A stretch of 64,000 nt of DNA from an uncultured Sutterella sp. (GCA_900544345.1 UQUR01000008.1:22300-86299); one strand, 5' to 3'. Positions 8,237 to 18,057 are shown, counted from the stretch's first letter. Numbers and translations: made by a program. Notes: generated by a model from the sequence alone, not told the origin.

Positions 8237-9520
8237 ATGTCAGAGTCTTTCCATAAACAGCTCATTGAGCAGAGAAGACATTTACACCAATATCCCGAAG
8301 TGGGATGGACCGAGTTTGAAACTACTTGGTACATAGTTCAAAAATTGCAGAGTTGGGGATATGACGTTCATATTGGACGCGAGGTAATTGATGAGAAATC
8401 TATACGCGGGCGCAATATTGAATTGGTCAATGAGGCACGAGCCCGAGCAGCAGCTCACGGGGTGCCCGAAACATTTTTGAAAAAGACCGAAGGACTTACT
8501 GGGTGCGTTGGGGAGATAGGTTTTGAAAAAGAGGGACCGGTTTTGGTGTTCCGGTTCGATATTGATGCTCTTCCAGTTCAGGAAACAGATTCTGAAAGCC
8601 ATATTCCCAATCGTGAAGGCTTTCGTTCAAAAAGAGAAGGCATCATGCATGCCTGCGGCCATGATTGTCACGCATCAATCGGGTTGACGGTTGCGCGCTG
8701 GATAGCAGAGCACAAAGAAGAGTTGTGTGGGAAGATCAAAATAATTTTTCAGCCTGCTGAGGAAGGTTCTCGCGGAGCAAGAACAGTGGCGGCTTCAGGC
8801 ATCATTGACGATGCAGATTTCTTTTTCGCAAGCCACATTGGTATGCAGGCTAAATATGGAGAGGTGATTATTGATCCTTATGGTTTTCTATGTGGTTCAA
8901 AGTTTGATGTGACTTTCATTGGGCGCTCTGCTCATTTGGGAGCAGATCCCCACAAGGGTCGAAACGCTATGGCAGCGGCTTGCTCAGCCACGTTGCAGCT
9001 TTTGGGTATTGCCAGACATGGCGATGGAATGACGAGAGTCAATGTTGGAACATTTCACGCTGGAAGAGCCCGCAATGCTATTCCTGATCGAGCGACAATT
9101 GAGGTGGACATCCGCGGAGAAACTATGGCAATTAATGACTATATGAGCCAAGAAGCCCAAAATATTTTTGCTGGCTGCGCCAAAAGTTACTCTGTCGGTT
9201 TAGAAGTCATTGATCAGGGAACAGTTTGCGATTTGCAAAATGATCAAAAATCTGTTGATGTTCTGAGACGTTGTGCTCAAAAAATACCTACAATAAAAAC
9301 AATCTTCGAGAAATCGGATTTTGGAGGTTCTGAAGATGCAGCTATTCTAGCTCGTCATGTGCAATCTAAAGGCGGGCTGGCTGCATTCTTTGTTGTGGGA
9401 GCCGATCACTTGGCAGGACATCATCAGCCAGAATTCGACGTTAACGAAGAAGCGCTTGATGTAGGTTTTGAAATGTATGTCAACTTTGTTAAAGAAATTT
9501 GCTCAATGTCTTTAACTTGA
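8237..9520 (+). CDS. abgA: M20-family amidohydrolase, similar to p-aminobenzoyl-glutamate hydrolase subunit A
   Basis: A zinc peptidase-like hydrolase of about 427 residues that removes glutamate or another amino acid from an N-acyl or aryl conjugate. Its length and the spacing of RRHLHQYPEVGWTEFETT, VFRFDIDALPV, MHACGHDCHASIGL, IIFQPAEEGSRGA and DHLAGHHQPEFDV follow E. coli AbgA as I recall it. All metal and catalytic residues appear intact (His/Asp in HACGHDCH, Glu-Glu in PAEEG, His in the last motif), with an inserted dimerisation domain in the middle. ATG 8237 was chosen because AGGTGGG precedes it and a terminator occupies the earlier ATG. AbgB and the transporter AbgT are not in the window, so the substrate may differ. 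The 3' end overlaps the convergent EamA gene by 9 bp. Confidence 0.75.
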   Translation: MSESFHKQLIEQRRHLHQYPEVGWTEFETTWYIVQKLQSWGYDVHIGREVIDEKSIRGRNIELVNEARARAAAHGVPETFLKKTEGLTGCVGEIGFEKEGPVLVFRFDIDALPVQETDSESHIPNREGFRSKREGIMHACGHDCHASIGLTVARWIAEHKEELCGKIKIIFQPAEEGSRGARTVAASGIIDDADFFFASHIGMQAKYGEVIIDPYGFLCGSKFDVTFIGRSAHLGADPHKGRNAMAAACSATLQLLGIARHGDGMTRVNVGTFHAGRARNAIPDRATIEVDIRGETMAINDYMSQEAQNIFAGCAKSYSVGLEVIDQGTVCDLQNDQKSVDVLRRCAQKIPTIKTIFEKSDFGGSEDAAILARHVQSKGGLAAFFVVGADHLAGHHQPEFDVNEEALDVGFEMYVNFVKEICSMSLT

Positions 9521-10402
9521 TTTAGAACGTGCCAATAAAAAGACTGTAGCTAAAATACAGAGCGCTCCGATTGCCTCAGTGAAGCCAAAAGTAGCTCCCA
9601 ATAGAACCACAGAGAGCACAACCGCAGAAAGTGGTTCAAAGCAGGTAAGCATGGAGGCGATCGGGGGCGCGATAAATTCCATACTTTTTAAGAAGCAACA
9701 AAAGGATACGATGGTGCCGCAAAGCACAATGTGTAGGTAGCAAATGATACCCATCGTATTCCAGATAACATTAGTTTCAAAGGGATTGTTATACAGACAA
9801 GCAGCAGCTCCGCTGAAAGTCATTGCCCAACCGATAACGGGAAAAACTGTCAGTTTTCTGACAACGCGTCCAGGCTGAATTGTGCCTATTGCTCCCAACA
9901 TGGCAGAAGCCAAGCCCCAGGCTACGCCCGCTATAGAAAAGTCCATCGTGTCCCAGTTGCCCTTAGTGATGATGAGTAAAACTCCGAGCATAGCTAATAC
10001 CAGACAGATCATTTCAAGCACCTTGATGCGTCTGTGATGAGCAATAGCAAGGTAAGCAATAATGAAAAGAGGCGAAGTGAGCACCATGATCGTAGCTGTG
10101 GCCGCATTTGAACTCGAAATTGATAAGAAAAATGTTGATTGAGAACAAAGAAGCGCGAAACCATAGATCAGGATGTCTTTGAAATTATCTTTCTGGAAGA
10201 CACCTTTAATATGTTTGGTGCGGTTCCAAAAGAAATCAAGCAAAATCAAAAGCAGTCCAGCTCCGAGCAGTCTAATAGAGGTTAAATCCAAAACGGTAAA
10301 TTGGCACTGAGCCATCAAATACTGAGCTGCTACTCCCATTGACCCCCAGCAGATCCCAGCAATGGAGGCGAGTGTGACACCTTTGAGTGTTTTAATTTCC
10401 AT
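9512..10402 (-). CDS. EamA/DMT-family transporter
   Basis: An inner-membrane drug/metabolite exporter of the 10-TM EamA type (296 residues), made of two repeats of about five helices. The first starts with LASIAGICWGSMGVAAQYLM and the second with GVAWGLASAMLGAIGT. The protein ends in a short basic tail (LARSKSS). ATG 10402 was chosen; a TTG at 10417 has no better ribosome site. It converges with and overlaps the M20 gene by 9 bp. Substrates of such proteins are usually amino acids or metabolites; none can be assigned here. Confidence 0.8.
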   Translation of the reverse strand: MEIKTLKGVTLASIAGICWGSMGVAAQYLMAQCQFTVLDLTSIRLLGAGLLLILLDFFWNRTKHIKGVFQKDNFKDILIYGFALLCSQSTFFLSISSSNAATATIMVLTSPLFIIAYLAIAHHRRIKVLEMICLVLAMLGVLLIITKGNWDTMDFSIAGVAWGLASAMLGAIGTIQPGRVVRKLTVFPVIGWAMTFSGAAACLYNNPFETNVIWNTMGIICYLHIVLCGTIVSFCCFLKSMEFIAPPIASMLTCFEPLSAVVLSVVLLGATFGFTEAIGALCILATVFLLARSKSS

Positions 10403-10546
10403 AGAACCTAAACGCAAATGTTTTTGTTGTTGTGTGATTGTATGCCTCTTTCTCGGTTCTTTGGATAAGCAATATCAGTTGTATTTCAAAGGCTAGAGAC
10501 ATTGTTTAGAATCAAAAAAGTTGAAGGCTTGAAAATTGTGTTTGCT

Positions 10547-12283
10547 ATGCATGCCAAACGACTAGCACTGTGGTTATTAATAGGCGTACTTCCCCTGGCA
10601 GCTTCTGCCTTTGAAGTAAAGGTTCAAGGGGTGAGCGGGGATGTGCTCAGTAATGTCGAAGCGCTTTTAGCGCCCGTGAAGCAAAATAGTTTTACTGAAG
10701 TCCGGCAAACCTACCGCTCTCAAGTTGATCGTGCCATTACCAGGGCACTGCAGGCGCTTGGCTACTACCAAAGCATTATTCATTATTCCTGGCAGGAACC
10801 AAAAGGAAAAGATCCTGCAACTTTGATCGCCAAAATTCATTTGGGAAAGCCTGTCCGGATAGCTGCTGCTACCTTTACTGTGAGCGGTGAGGCTGCAGAA
10901 GATGAGGTTTTTGAGAGTCTAAAGAAAAATTTGCCTAAAAAAGGTCGCCAACTCAATCATGGAGAGTACGAGAATTTTAAGTCATCGGTTGAACGAGCAG
11001 CTGTGCGACGAGGGTATTTTGACGGAGAGTTCACGCTCAGCGAGTTAGGAGTCAATGCTGTAGAAAATAGAGCTTTTTGGAGACTCAATTATGATGCGAA
11101 GACTCGCTACCGTTTTGGAGAGATTTATTTTCGAGGCAGTCAAATCCGAGAACCGATTTTGCTTAATCTGCTGCCATTTAAAAAGGGGGATCCCTACACT
11201 TCAGACGACATTTCAGAGCTCAACAGACGTCTGTCTGCCACAAGCTGGTTTAATTCCGTTGTCGTTTCCCCCGATATATTTTCAGGGCGTGCCAGCACAG
11301 ATAAATCTTCGCCGGTTTATGCCAATGTCACTGCAAAAAAAGAAAATGCAGTTGAAACTGGGCTGGGTTTTTCAACAGACGTAGGTCCTAGGGGATCGGT
11401 AACGTGGCGCAAGCCGTGGCTTAACGATTCCGGTCATAGTCTTGAGGCTTCGACTGAACTTTCTTCGAAAGAGCAGCTTCTTGATGTAAGCTACAAAATT
11501 CCGCTGGAAAAAAGTGCATTAGAGCACTACTGGGTCATTCAGGGCGGTATAAAAAAAGAAGATTTAAACGATACAAAGTCCAACTCTGCATCAGTGATGA
11601 TTTCTCGGCATTGGGCACCCTATGAAGGCTGGCAAAGAGATGTGCACTTGCGCTGGTCACTCGATAGCTTCGATCAGGGTGAAATCAGTGATCACACTAT
11701 GCTGATCTATCCCGGGGTTAGTTTTTCTAAAACGACGACTGTCGGAGGGCTCATGCCCTCCTGGGGTTTGTCTCAGCGATACACAGTAGATTGGTCAAAT
11801 TCGATGTTGGGTTCTGACATTGATTTTGTGGTTTTAGAAGCTCAGCACGCTCTGATAAAAACATTTGCCAAGCGGCATCGTTTGGTTTTGCGTTCTCACC
11901 TTGGTTGGATTCAGACTGATGATTTCGATCAGGTGCCTCCGGATTTACGGTTTTTCGCTGGCGGCGACAGAAGCGTCCGGGGCTATAAATATGAATCCAT
12001 TTCTCCTGAGGATGATAACGGAGACTTAACTGGTGCAGAAAAAATGGTCACAGGTAGTGTGGAATACCAATACAAGATAAAAGGTAATTGGTGGGGAGCA
12101 GTGTTTTTTGATATCGGTCAGGCAGTCAACAATTTCAATGATCAGGATTGGAAAAAAGGTGTGGGCGTGGGAGTTCGTTGGCAATCGCCTCTTGGACCGA
12201 TCAAATTGGATATTGCTAAGCCTGTCGGAGATCCCGATAAGCATGCTCTACAGTTTTATATCGGATTGGGGCCTGAACTATGA
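10547..12283 (+). CDS. tamA: Autotransporter/translocation assembly module outer-membrane protein TamA
   Basis: An Omp85-family outer-membrane insertase subunit of about 578 residues. A signal peptide (LALWLLIGVLPLAASA) is followed by three POTRA-like domains up to roughly residue 260, then a 16-strand barrel domain. The Omp85 motif region FAGGDRSVRGY (the conserved RGF/RGY loop) is clear, and the chain ends in the barrel pattern LQFYIGLGPEL. The start is uncertain: ATG 10547 gives the cleanest signal peptide, while the in-frame GTG at 10538 has GAAGG upstream. It overlaps tamB by 4 nt (ATGA), so the two are translationally coupled. Confidence 0.9.
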   Translation: MHAKRLALWLLIGVLPLAASAFEVKVQGVSGDVLSNVEALLAPVKQNSFTEVRQTYRSQVDRAITRALQALGYYQSIIHYSWQEPKGKDPATLIAKIHLGKPVRIAAATFTVSGEAAEDEVFESLKKNLPKKGRQLNHGEYENFKSSVERAAVRRGYFDGEFTLSELGVNAVENRAFWRLNYDAKTRYRFGEIYFRGSQIREPILLNLLPFKKGDPYTSDDISELNRRLSATSWFNSVVVSPDIFSGRASTDKSSPVYANVTAKKENAVETGLGFSTDVGPRGSVTWRKPWLNDSGHSLEASTELSSKEQLLDVSYKIPLEKSALEHYWVIQGGIKKEDLNDTKSNSASVMISRHWAPYEGWQRDVHLRWSLDSFDQGEISDHTMLIYPGVSFSKTTTVGGLMPSWGLSQRYTVDWSNSMLGSDIDFVVLEAQHALIKTFAKRHRLVLRSHLGWIQTDDFDQVPPDLRFFAGGDRSVRGYKYESISPEDDNGDLTGAEKMVTGSVEYQYKIKGNWWGAVFFDIGQAVNNFNDQDWKKGVGVGVRWQSPLGPIKLDIAKPVGDPDKHALQFYIGLGPEL

Positions 12284-15156
12284 GAGCAGTTAAGATCATT
12301 TCGCTGATTCTTGTGAGCGTCTTTGCTCTTTTTTGTGCAGCTGTTGGATTTTTGATCGCAACCGCCCCCGGTCTTCATTTCCTGCTTAGTCAGGCTAAAG
12401 GTTATTTCCCTCAGCTTACTCAAGGCACATTTAACGGCAGTGTTTTAAGACTGGATGCAAAGCAAGTGGTCTGGGAGCCAGCGGGATTACGCTTTGTAGG
12501 TGACTTTGGCTGGCACATAGATATCAATAAACTGTTTTCTGGTGAAGTCGTCTTTAACGATTTTTATATTCAAAATGTACGAACTACAGTCAAAATTGGC
12601 GAACTTACTTTCGAACAATCTCAAAATGCTGATAGCGCTGGTTCAGCCGATTATTCCTCCCCAATTGATCTCCGAGCGCCTCTGCCCATACATATTCAAA
12701 AGATTTCCTTTAAAGATTTCATAATTGATATTGATACAGAAGTATTAGATCTAAAAGAGCTTCAATCCGCTTTTCATTGGACTGCCGATGGTATTGATAT
12801 CCCAAACATTGACCTGCGAGGTTCTTGGAAAAACTTCCCGCTAACCTTCAAAGGGGCTGTTAGTACAAGACAAGACGGAAAACTGCTGCGTTTGTCAGAT
12901 GTGAGTATGAACTTGGGGGATAACCATTTGGAGGTAAAGGGAGATGTTCGCTTCCATGCAACAGTACCCAACCTTGATTTGGCTATGAATATTGATGCCG
13001 AAGATTTTTCTGAAATACTAAAGGGCATAAAGGGGCAGGCTAAAGGCAGGCTGCAGGTGAGAGGCCCAGTGTTGATGCCTTTGATTAATGCGGATATGAC
13101 GGTTCATGATTTTTCGGCTCAAGGTGCTTCGGTTGGTTTTCTTCGTTTAACAGGAGCAATGAGTGCAGAAGAAAACGTTTCGGGTGGTGCTCGTCTGGTA
13201 GCAAACGACATTGCGCTTGCAGGGCTTTTAGTAGATAGCTTTAATGCTGATTTTTCGGGTTCTCAGAGTGCTCATGAATTAAAAATTGCCTCTAAATCCA
13301 AGCTTTTTCGGTTAAACGCAAGCTTTGCAGGTGCGTTAAACGACGCTATGGATATTTGGAAAGGAACGCTTAGCACTCTTCAGGTACAAACTAATTACGG
13401 TCCTGTGAGTCTTCAAAATCAGATTGCCTTGGGGTTTAATACAAAAGAGCTGATGTTAGATGTCGGTCAATTTTGTTTGACTCACCCTCATGCTCTTATC
13501 TGTCTGAGAAACGATTTAGAAATTGATTTACTCAATAAAAAAGCTTTTGATCTTCATATTGCACTCGAAAAATTTGATCTGGATTTTTTCAAGCGCTTTA
13601 TCCCTGGACAATTCAATGCTACAGGTATTGTAAAAGCTGATGCTACGCTCACAATTGCTCAAGGGTTTGAGGGATTGCCGACGGGACAGGTCAGCCTAAA
13701 CGGCCAGTCGCTTTTAACCCGCTATAGGTTTGAGCAAAGCGACTTTGAGATGGGGTTTGACTCAATACAAGTGGGTTTGGCTAACGACGGAGAAAAAATT
13801 AATGCAAAGTGGGCAGTGAAAATAGCACAAAATGGTGTACTTTCCGGTGATGTTGACATTATTGATCCGATGAAGCAGAGGCGTTTAGTCGGGAATTTAA
13901 AAATTGAAAAACTGTCGGCCTCTTTGTTTAATTCTCTGCTTTCTTCGGGAGAAACTGCTGAAGGAACCCTATATGGTGATTTGAGACTTGGCGGTACGTT
14001 GTCAGAGCCTCAGCTTTTTGGTCAGACAGGTATCCGACAAATGAGGGTTGACAGTACGAAACTGCCCTTTGAAATGCTGCCTAGTTCATTTGAGTTGACT
14101 TTTAATGGCAATAAAAGCGTACTTTCAGGAGAATTGAAAACGCCTAAGGGTGGCTTAACACTCCAAGGTGATGCCGACTGGAAAACATTGGCGCAAGGCA
14201 GTACCAGAATTGCGGCTAAGGGAGTGAAAATGCGTATAACAATGCCGCCGGCTGTTGAATTTGACCTGACAACAGATGTACATTGCGAGGCAAGTGCTGA
14301 AAAAATTTCTTTGAATGGTTTAATAGATTTACCTTGGGCCCGAATTCGGGTCTATGATCTGCCCGCTAGTGCTACGGACGTAAGTGCTGATATTGTGCGT
14401 TTGGATCGCCCACGCCCTAAATCAATCAACAGTTCTGAGGCTATTCCAATTGAAAGCAATCTTTTCGTCAATATTGGCGATGATGTGCGAGTGGATGCTA
14501 TGGGACTGAAAGCCCGCATGACTGGAAAGTTACATGTTGTTCAAAATAACGGCAAGTTAGGCCTGACGGGTCAAATTAATGTTCCTCACGGGCAATTTAA
14601 AGCCTATGGTCAGGATTTGATTGTCAGACGGGGTGAATTTATGTTTGTCGGAGCGGCAGATAATCCGCTCATCAATTTAGAGGCAATACGAAACCCGGAT
14701 AAAACCGCTGATGATGTGATTGCCGGGGTTCGGGTGACCGGTCAGGCTGATATGCCTGAAGTGACTATTTTTACCGAACCGGAAAAAAGTCAAACCGAAT
14801 CGTTAAGCTATCTTATCCGAGGCGAAGGGCTGGATCCTGCAGGAGAGGATGACAACAGCATGATTACCTCTGCACTCATTAATTTGGGATTAAGTCAGGG
14901 TAACCGTGCAATTGAAAGTTTAGGTAATGCAGTCGGCATCAGTGGTTTGGGAGTGGATACTGAAGGCGTCGGGGAGAACTCCATGGTGGCCGTAAGTGGC
15001 TATGTTTTGCCAGGACTGAAGGTGAAATATGCAATGGGGCTTTTTGATTCATTGGCTACGTTGACACTACGATACCGGGTGATTCCCCGGCTTTATATCG
15101 AGGCGGCCTCAGGAGTTGATCAAGCACTCGATGTTTTATATTCCTTTGAATTTTAA
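12280..15156 (+). CDS. tamB: Translocation and assembly module inner-membrane protein TamB
   Basis: A 958-residue AsmA-like, periplasm-spanning protein anchored by one N-terminal helix (about residues 4-27, IISLILVSVFALFCAAVGFL). It works with TamA in envelope biogenesis, and TamB-type proteins are also proposed to carry phospholipid between membranes. The body is a long beta-rich repeat. The C-terminal DUF490/TamB domain is recognisable by NLFVNIGDDVRVDAMGLKAR, GQFKAYGQDLIVRRGEFMF and PGLKVKYAMGLFDSLATLTL. It is shorter than E. coli TamB (about 1260), as in other betaproteobacteria. Coupled to tamA through a 4-nt overlap. Confidence 0.93.
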   Translation: MRAVKIISLILVSVFALFCAAVGFLIATAPGLHFLLSQAKGYFPQLTQGTFNGSVLRLDAKQVVWEPAGLRFVGDFGWHIDINKLFSGEVVFNDFYIQNVRTTVKIGELTFEQSQNADSAGSADYSSPIDLRAPLPIHIQKISFKDFIIDIDTEVLDLKELQSAFHWTADGIDIPNIDLRGSWKNFPLTFKGAVSTRQDGKLLRLSDVSMNLGDNHLEVKGDVRFHATVPNLDLAMNIDAEDFSEILKGIKGQAKGRLQVRGPVLMPLINADMTVHDFSAQGASVGFLRLTGAMSAEENVSGGARLVANDIALAGLLVDSFNADFSGSQSAHELKIASKSKLFRLNASFAGALNDAMDIWKGTLSTLQVQTNYGPVSLQNQIALGFNTKELMLDVGQFCLTHPHALICLRNDLEIDLLNKKAFDLHIALEKFDLDFFKRFIPGQFNATGIVKADATLTIAQGFEGLPTGQVSLNGQSLLTRYRFEQSDFEMGFDSIQVGLANDGEKINAKWAVKIAQNGVLSGDVDIIDPMKQRRLVGNLKIEKLSASLFNSLLSSGETAEGTLYGDLRLGGTLSEPQLFGQTGIRQMRVDSTKLPFEMLPSSFELTFNGNKSVLSGELKTPKGGLTLQGDADWKTLAQGSTRIAAKGVKMRITMPPAVEFDLTTDVHCEASAEKISLNGLIDLPWARIRVYDLPASATDVSADIVRLDRPRPKSINSSEAIPIESNLFVNIGDDVRVDAMGLKARMTGKLHVVQNNGKLGLTGQINVPHGQFKAYGQDLIVRRGEFMFVGAADNPLINLEAIRNPDKTADDVIAGVRVTGQADMPEVTIFTEPEKSQTESLSYLIRGEGLDPAGEDDNSMITSALINLGLSQGNRAIESLGNAVGISGLGVDTEGVGENSMVAVSGYVLPGLKVKYAMGLFDSLATLTLRYRVIPRLYIEAASGVDQALDVLYSFEF

Positions 15157-15236
15157 TGGGCAAAAAAACGGTAAAAATGAAGACGTTTTTTGCTTTTTAG
15201 TGAAGTTAAACTTAAAGCTGTTTTAAGGAGAAAAAG

Positions 15237-15830
15237 ATGCGTCCTTTTATGGCAGAAGTAGATTTAAACAAAGCTTATCGTCTTTTAAACGTAGGTGGTA
15301 CAACGCTAGTTTCAGCGGCTTATGATGGTGTCAGCGATATTATGCCTGCCACATGGGCTTGCGCTTTGGATCTTGCGCCAACAAAGGCGACAGTCGTGAT
15401 TGACAGTACTCACTTTACGCGTCCTTTGATGGAGAAAAGCGGCTATTTTTCTCTACAGCTTCCTACTGCCGGTATTGTGAAGGAAACCATGCGCTTGGGT
15501 GCAGTGAGCAAATTCGACATGCCCGATAAGGTCGAAAAAAGCGGAGCTAAGCTTTTTACAATGCCCGGTTTTGATATGCCTTTGGTTGACGGGTGTGCAG
15601 CTTGGATGATTTTTAAGATTTTATCTGAACCGCATATTCAAAATCAGTACGATCTTTTTATCGGTGAGTGCGTCGCAGCATGGTCGGATACCCGAGTCTT
15701 CTCAAATGGGCACTGGCATTTTGAAAAAGCGCCCGCTGAATTGAGAACGCTGCATTATGTGGCCGGTGGTCATTTTTATACCATAGGAGAGCCGCTTGTC
15801 ATTGAAGGCATTCTTCCCGAAGAGGATTGA
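15237..15830 (+). CDS. Flavin reductase family (FMN-binding split-barrel) protein
   Basis: A 197-residue FMN-binding split-barrel protein of the flavin reductase-like family, probably an NAD(P)H:flavin oxidoreductase or diflavin partner. The N-terminal NVGGTTLVSAAYDG and MPATWACALDLAPTKATVVI segments and the HYVAGGHFYTIGEP end match this family. AAGGAG at 15225-15230 sets the start. The stop codon overlaps the start of the next gene (TGATG), so the two are translated as a unit. No physiological partner is apparent. Confidence 0.75.
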   Translation: MRPFMAEVDLNKAYRLLNVGGTTLVSAAYDGVSDIMPATWACALDLAPTKATVVIDSTHFTRPLMEKSGYFSLQLPTAGIVKETMRLGAVSKFDMPDKVEKSGAKLFTMPGFDMPLVDGCAAWMIFKILSEPHIQNQYDLFIGECVAAWSDTRVFSNGHWHFEKAPAELRTLHYVAGGHFYTIGEPLVIEGILPEED

Positions 15831-16243
15831 TGCCGGAGTTGACTTTATATGAGGCTTTGGCCGGACTTTTTACTTCTGCCTTTGTCTCTGCCACTCTTTT
15901 CCCAGGCGCAAGCGAAGCGGTTTTGCTTGCGCTCGTTTCTGCTTGGCCTGAAGCGATTTGGCTAGCTTTGGCGGTTGCCACTGTAGCAAATACTTTGGGT
16001 TCGATGACAAGCTACATCCTCGGACGCTTTTTCCCTAAAAAAGTCTCGGACCAAGCTTTGCAATTCATTAATCGCTGGGGCGCTTGGGTACTGCTTTTTG
16101 CCTGGGTTCCGGTGGTAGGTGATGCTCTGCCGCTAGCTGCAGGATGGCTGAGAATTCCGTGGTTAAAAAGTTCTGTTCTTATCTTACTGGGCAAAGGCTT
16201 ACGCTATACAGCCCTAGCCTTTGGATTTTCTTATTTTTTCTAA
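15830..16243 (+). CDS. YqaA-family small membrane protein
   Basis: A 137-residue integral membrane protein of the YqaA/DedA-like (VTT domain) type with about three to four hydrophobic segments. Landmarks are the N-terminal FVSATLFPGASEAVLLAL, the loop NTLGSMTSYILGRF (the conserved small Gly/Arg loop), and the C-terminal VVGDALPLAAGWLRI. It starts at ATG 15830 on the TGA of the flavin reductase gene, with AGAGGA as SD. The molecular role is not established for this subfamily; lipid transport or membrane homeostasis is inferred for DedA relatives. Confidence 0.8.
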   Translation: MPELTLYEALAGLFTSAFVSATLFPGASEAVLLALVSAWPEAIWLALAVATVANTLGSMTSYILGRFFPKKVSDQALQFINRWGAWVLLFAWVPVVGDALPLAAGWLRIPWLKSSVLILLGKGLRYTALAFGFSYFF

Positions 16244-16344
16244 CAATATCAGATCGCAATCGCACGCCTGATGCGATATGATTCAATGAGTTATTATCCC
16301 ATCGAAAAGTTGATTCCTAAAAATTTGTTTCTGTAGGGACTTTC

Positions 16345-17115
16345 ATGAGAATTTTGATATCAAACGATGATGGCTACAGCGCTCCCGGTATTCGGGCTCT
16401 TGCTAAAGCAATGAGGCGTTTTGGTTACGTGACGGTTGTGGCTCCGGAGTTCAATCAAAGTGGAGCCAGTAATGCGCTCACTTTAACTCGACCTTTGCAA
16501 GTGCAAGAAGTCGAGCCAGGTGTTTTTACTGTCAACGGAACACCCAGCGACAGCGTGCATTTAGCTTTAACGGGTTTACTCGATGAATTGCCGGACTTGG
16601 TCGTCTCTGGTATCAATTGTGGGCAAAATATGGGCGAAGATACGATGTATTCTGGAACAGTGGCGGCTGCTATTGAGGGCTATCTGTTTGGAATTGACTC
16701 TATTGCATTTTCTCAAATAGAGCGCGGATGGAATTATCTTGATGATGCGGCTAGCCTTGCTCAGGGCATTGTAGAGCGTTTTTTGGAAAATAAAGCATCT
16801 GATGCTCAACCGCAGCTTCTGAATGTCAATATTCCGAATTTGCCTCTATCTCAGATTCAGGGCGTCGTCGCCACGAGACTTGGCCGTCGCCATCACGCAG
16901 AAAGCGTGATTAAGGAAACGAGTCCCAGGGGCTTTCCCATTTATTGGGTGGGGGCGGCTGGTCAGCCGAAGGATAGGGGAGAAGGTACGGACTTTTGGGC
17001 TGTCGAACATAAGGCTGTCTCTGTGACCCCTTTGCAGGTGGATTTAACAAATTATTCAGCTGTGCGCTCGGTAGGAGAGTGGTTGAGCGCAGGGCTTAAA
17101 AAAACTATTGATTAA
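16345..17115 (+). CDS. surE: 5'/3'-nucleotidase SurE
   Basis: A metal-dependent phosphatase acting on 5'- and 3'-nucleoside monophosphates, linked to stationary-phase survival. The 256-residue product opens with MRILISNDDGYSAPGIRAL, where the paired Asp residues bind the divalent metal, followed by NQSGASNALT and the ligand Asn in SGINCGQNMGEDTMYSGTV. In many proteobacteria surE is followed by nlpD and rpoS; here nlpD follows but rpoS does not. Confidence 0.96.
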   Translation: MRILISNDDGYSAPGIRALAKAMRRFGYVTVVAPEFNQSGASNALTLTRPLQVQEVEPGVFTVNGTPSDSVHLALTGLLDELPDLVVSGINCGQNMGEDTMYSGTVAAAIEGYLFGIDSIAFSQIERGWNYLDDAASLAQGIVERFLENKASDAQPQLLNVNIPNLPLSQIQGVVATRLGRRHHAESVIKETSPRGFPIYWVGAAGQPKDRGEGTDFWAVEHKAVSVTPLQVDLTNYSAVRSVGEWLSAGLKKTID

Positions 17116-17148
17116 CGCAGCAATGCGAATTTGTTGAGGTTTTTGTCT

Positions 17149-17949
17149 ATGAAATTGCGTGTTTTGGTTGTCACAATGATGGCTGGTGGAATGTTGGTCG
17201 GCTGCGCCTTGCAGGAAGTCGGAGCTCCTATTTATAGCCGAACAGGTGACATTTCTACGACAGCTCCGGTCTCTATGACAGGAGATACGTACACCGTTCA
17301 GCCTGGAGATACGCTCTATAGCATCGCTACGCGTCACGGTTGCAATCCAACAGAGTTGGCTCGTGCTAACGGTATTAGCGATCCTACACTGCTCTCACCA
17401 GGAACAGTTCTTCGTTTAACCTCGGCTCGTACGCAGCCGGTTGATTCCGTTGCAGTGGATTTGGCGCCAGCTCCCTCAACTGAAGTGACGATCGGTGCTG
17501 AACCCGTTGCTGCCCAGCAGACGGCGGGTAGCGTGGTACTAAATAATGGTACCAACGCAGCTGCAACTCAAAAACCCTTAGGCAATACCATGCTGTCTTG
17601 GCCAGTGGCGCGCAATCAGATCACTAAGCAATTTAGTGATGAAAATAGCAAGGGTATCGAAATCGCAGGCAACATGGGTGACGATGTCCGCGCCGCAGCT
17701 GCGGGTCGAGTACTGTATACCGGAGAAAATGTGAGCGGCTACGGAAAACTCATCATTATTACCCATGGTCCCGGCGCAGTAACGGTCTATGGTCACAACA
17801 GCGAGTTGCTTGTCAAGCGCGGTGATAATGTGACCAATGGTCAGGTCATTGCCAAGATGGGCAATAGCGATAGCGACAGTGTGAATTTGCTCTTTGAAGT
17901 GCGTCACAATGACCGTCCGGTCAATCCGGTTGAATATTTGCCGCAATAA
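17149..17949 (+). CDS. nlpD: NlpD-type murein hydrolase activator lipoprotein (LysM plus degenerate LytM domain)
   Basis: An envelope lipoprotein of 266 residues that activates cell-separation amidases. ATG 17149 is preceded by TGAGGT. The signal peptide ends in a lipobox MLVGC (Cys at about residue 17). A LysM peptidoglycan-binding motif follows at about 45-90 (YTVQPGDTLYSIATRHG), then a Thr/Ala-rich linker, then a LytM/M23 fold from about 145. The zinc site looks lost: the first-histidine motif reads KGIEIAGN and the usual HLHFEVR reads LLFEVR. This is the pattern of non-catalytic activators such as NlpD and EnvC. It follows surE by 33 bp. Confidence 0.92.
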   Translation: MKLRVLVVTMMAGGMLVGCALQEVGAPIYSRTGDISTTAPVSMTGDTYTVQPGDTLYSIATRHGCNPTELARANGISDPTLLSPGTVLRLTSARTQPVDSVAVDLAPAPSTEVTIGAEPVAAQQTAGSVVLNNGTNAAATQKPLGNTMLSWPVARNQITKQFSDENSKGIEIAGNMGDDVRAAAAGRVLYTGENVSGYGKLIIITHGPGAVTVYGHNSELLVKRGDNVTNGQVIAKMGNSDSDSVNLLFEVRHNDRPVNPVEYLPQ

Positions 17950-18057
17950 ATTTTTGTCCGGGATATTTCCAGGTTCCGGTGTGTTACTGCGCCCGTTTTT
18001 GTTTATTCTGAGATGTTCTCAGTAGGCTATCGGGCGCTATTTTGAGGGATATTTCCA

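Noticed and set aside
17950..18057. A hidden or degraded rpoS between nlpD and rlmD
   Set aside because: Only 108 bp are available and no sigma-like coding trace is visible.
17960..18057. The 12-bp direct repeat as proof of an rpoS deletion
   Set aside because: Recombination between direct repeats would leave one copy, and a 12-bp repeat can arise by chance; kept only as a side remark.
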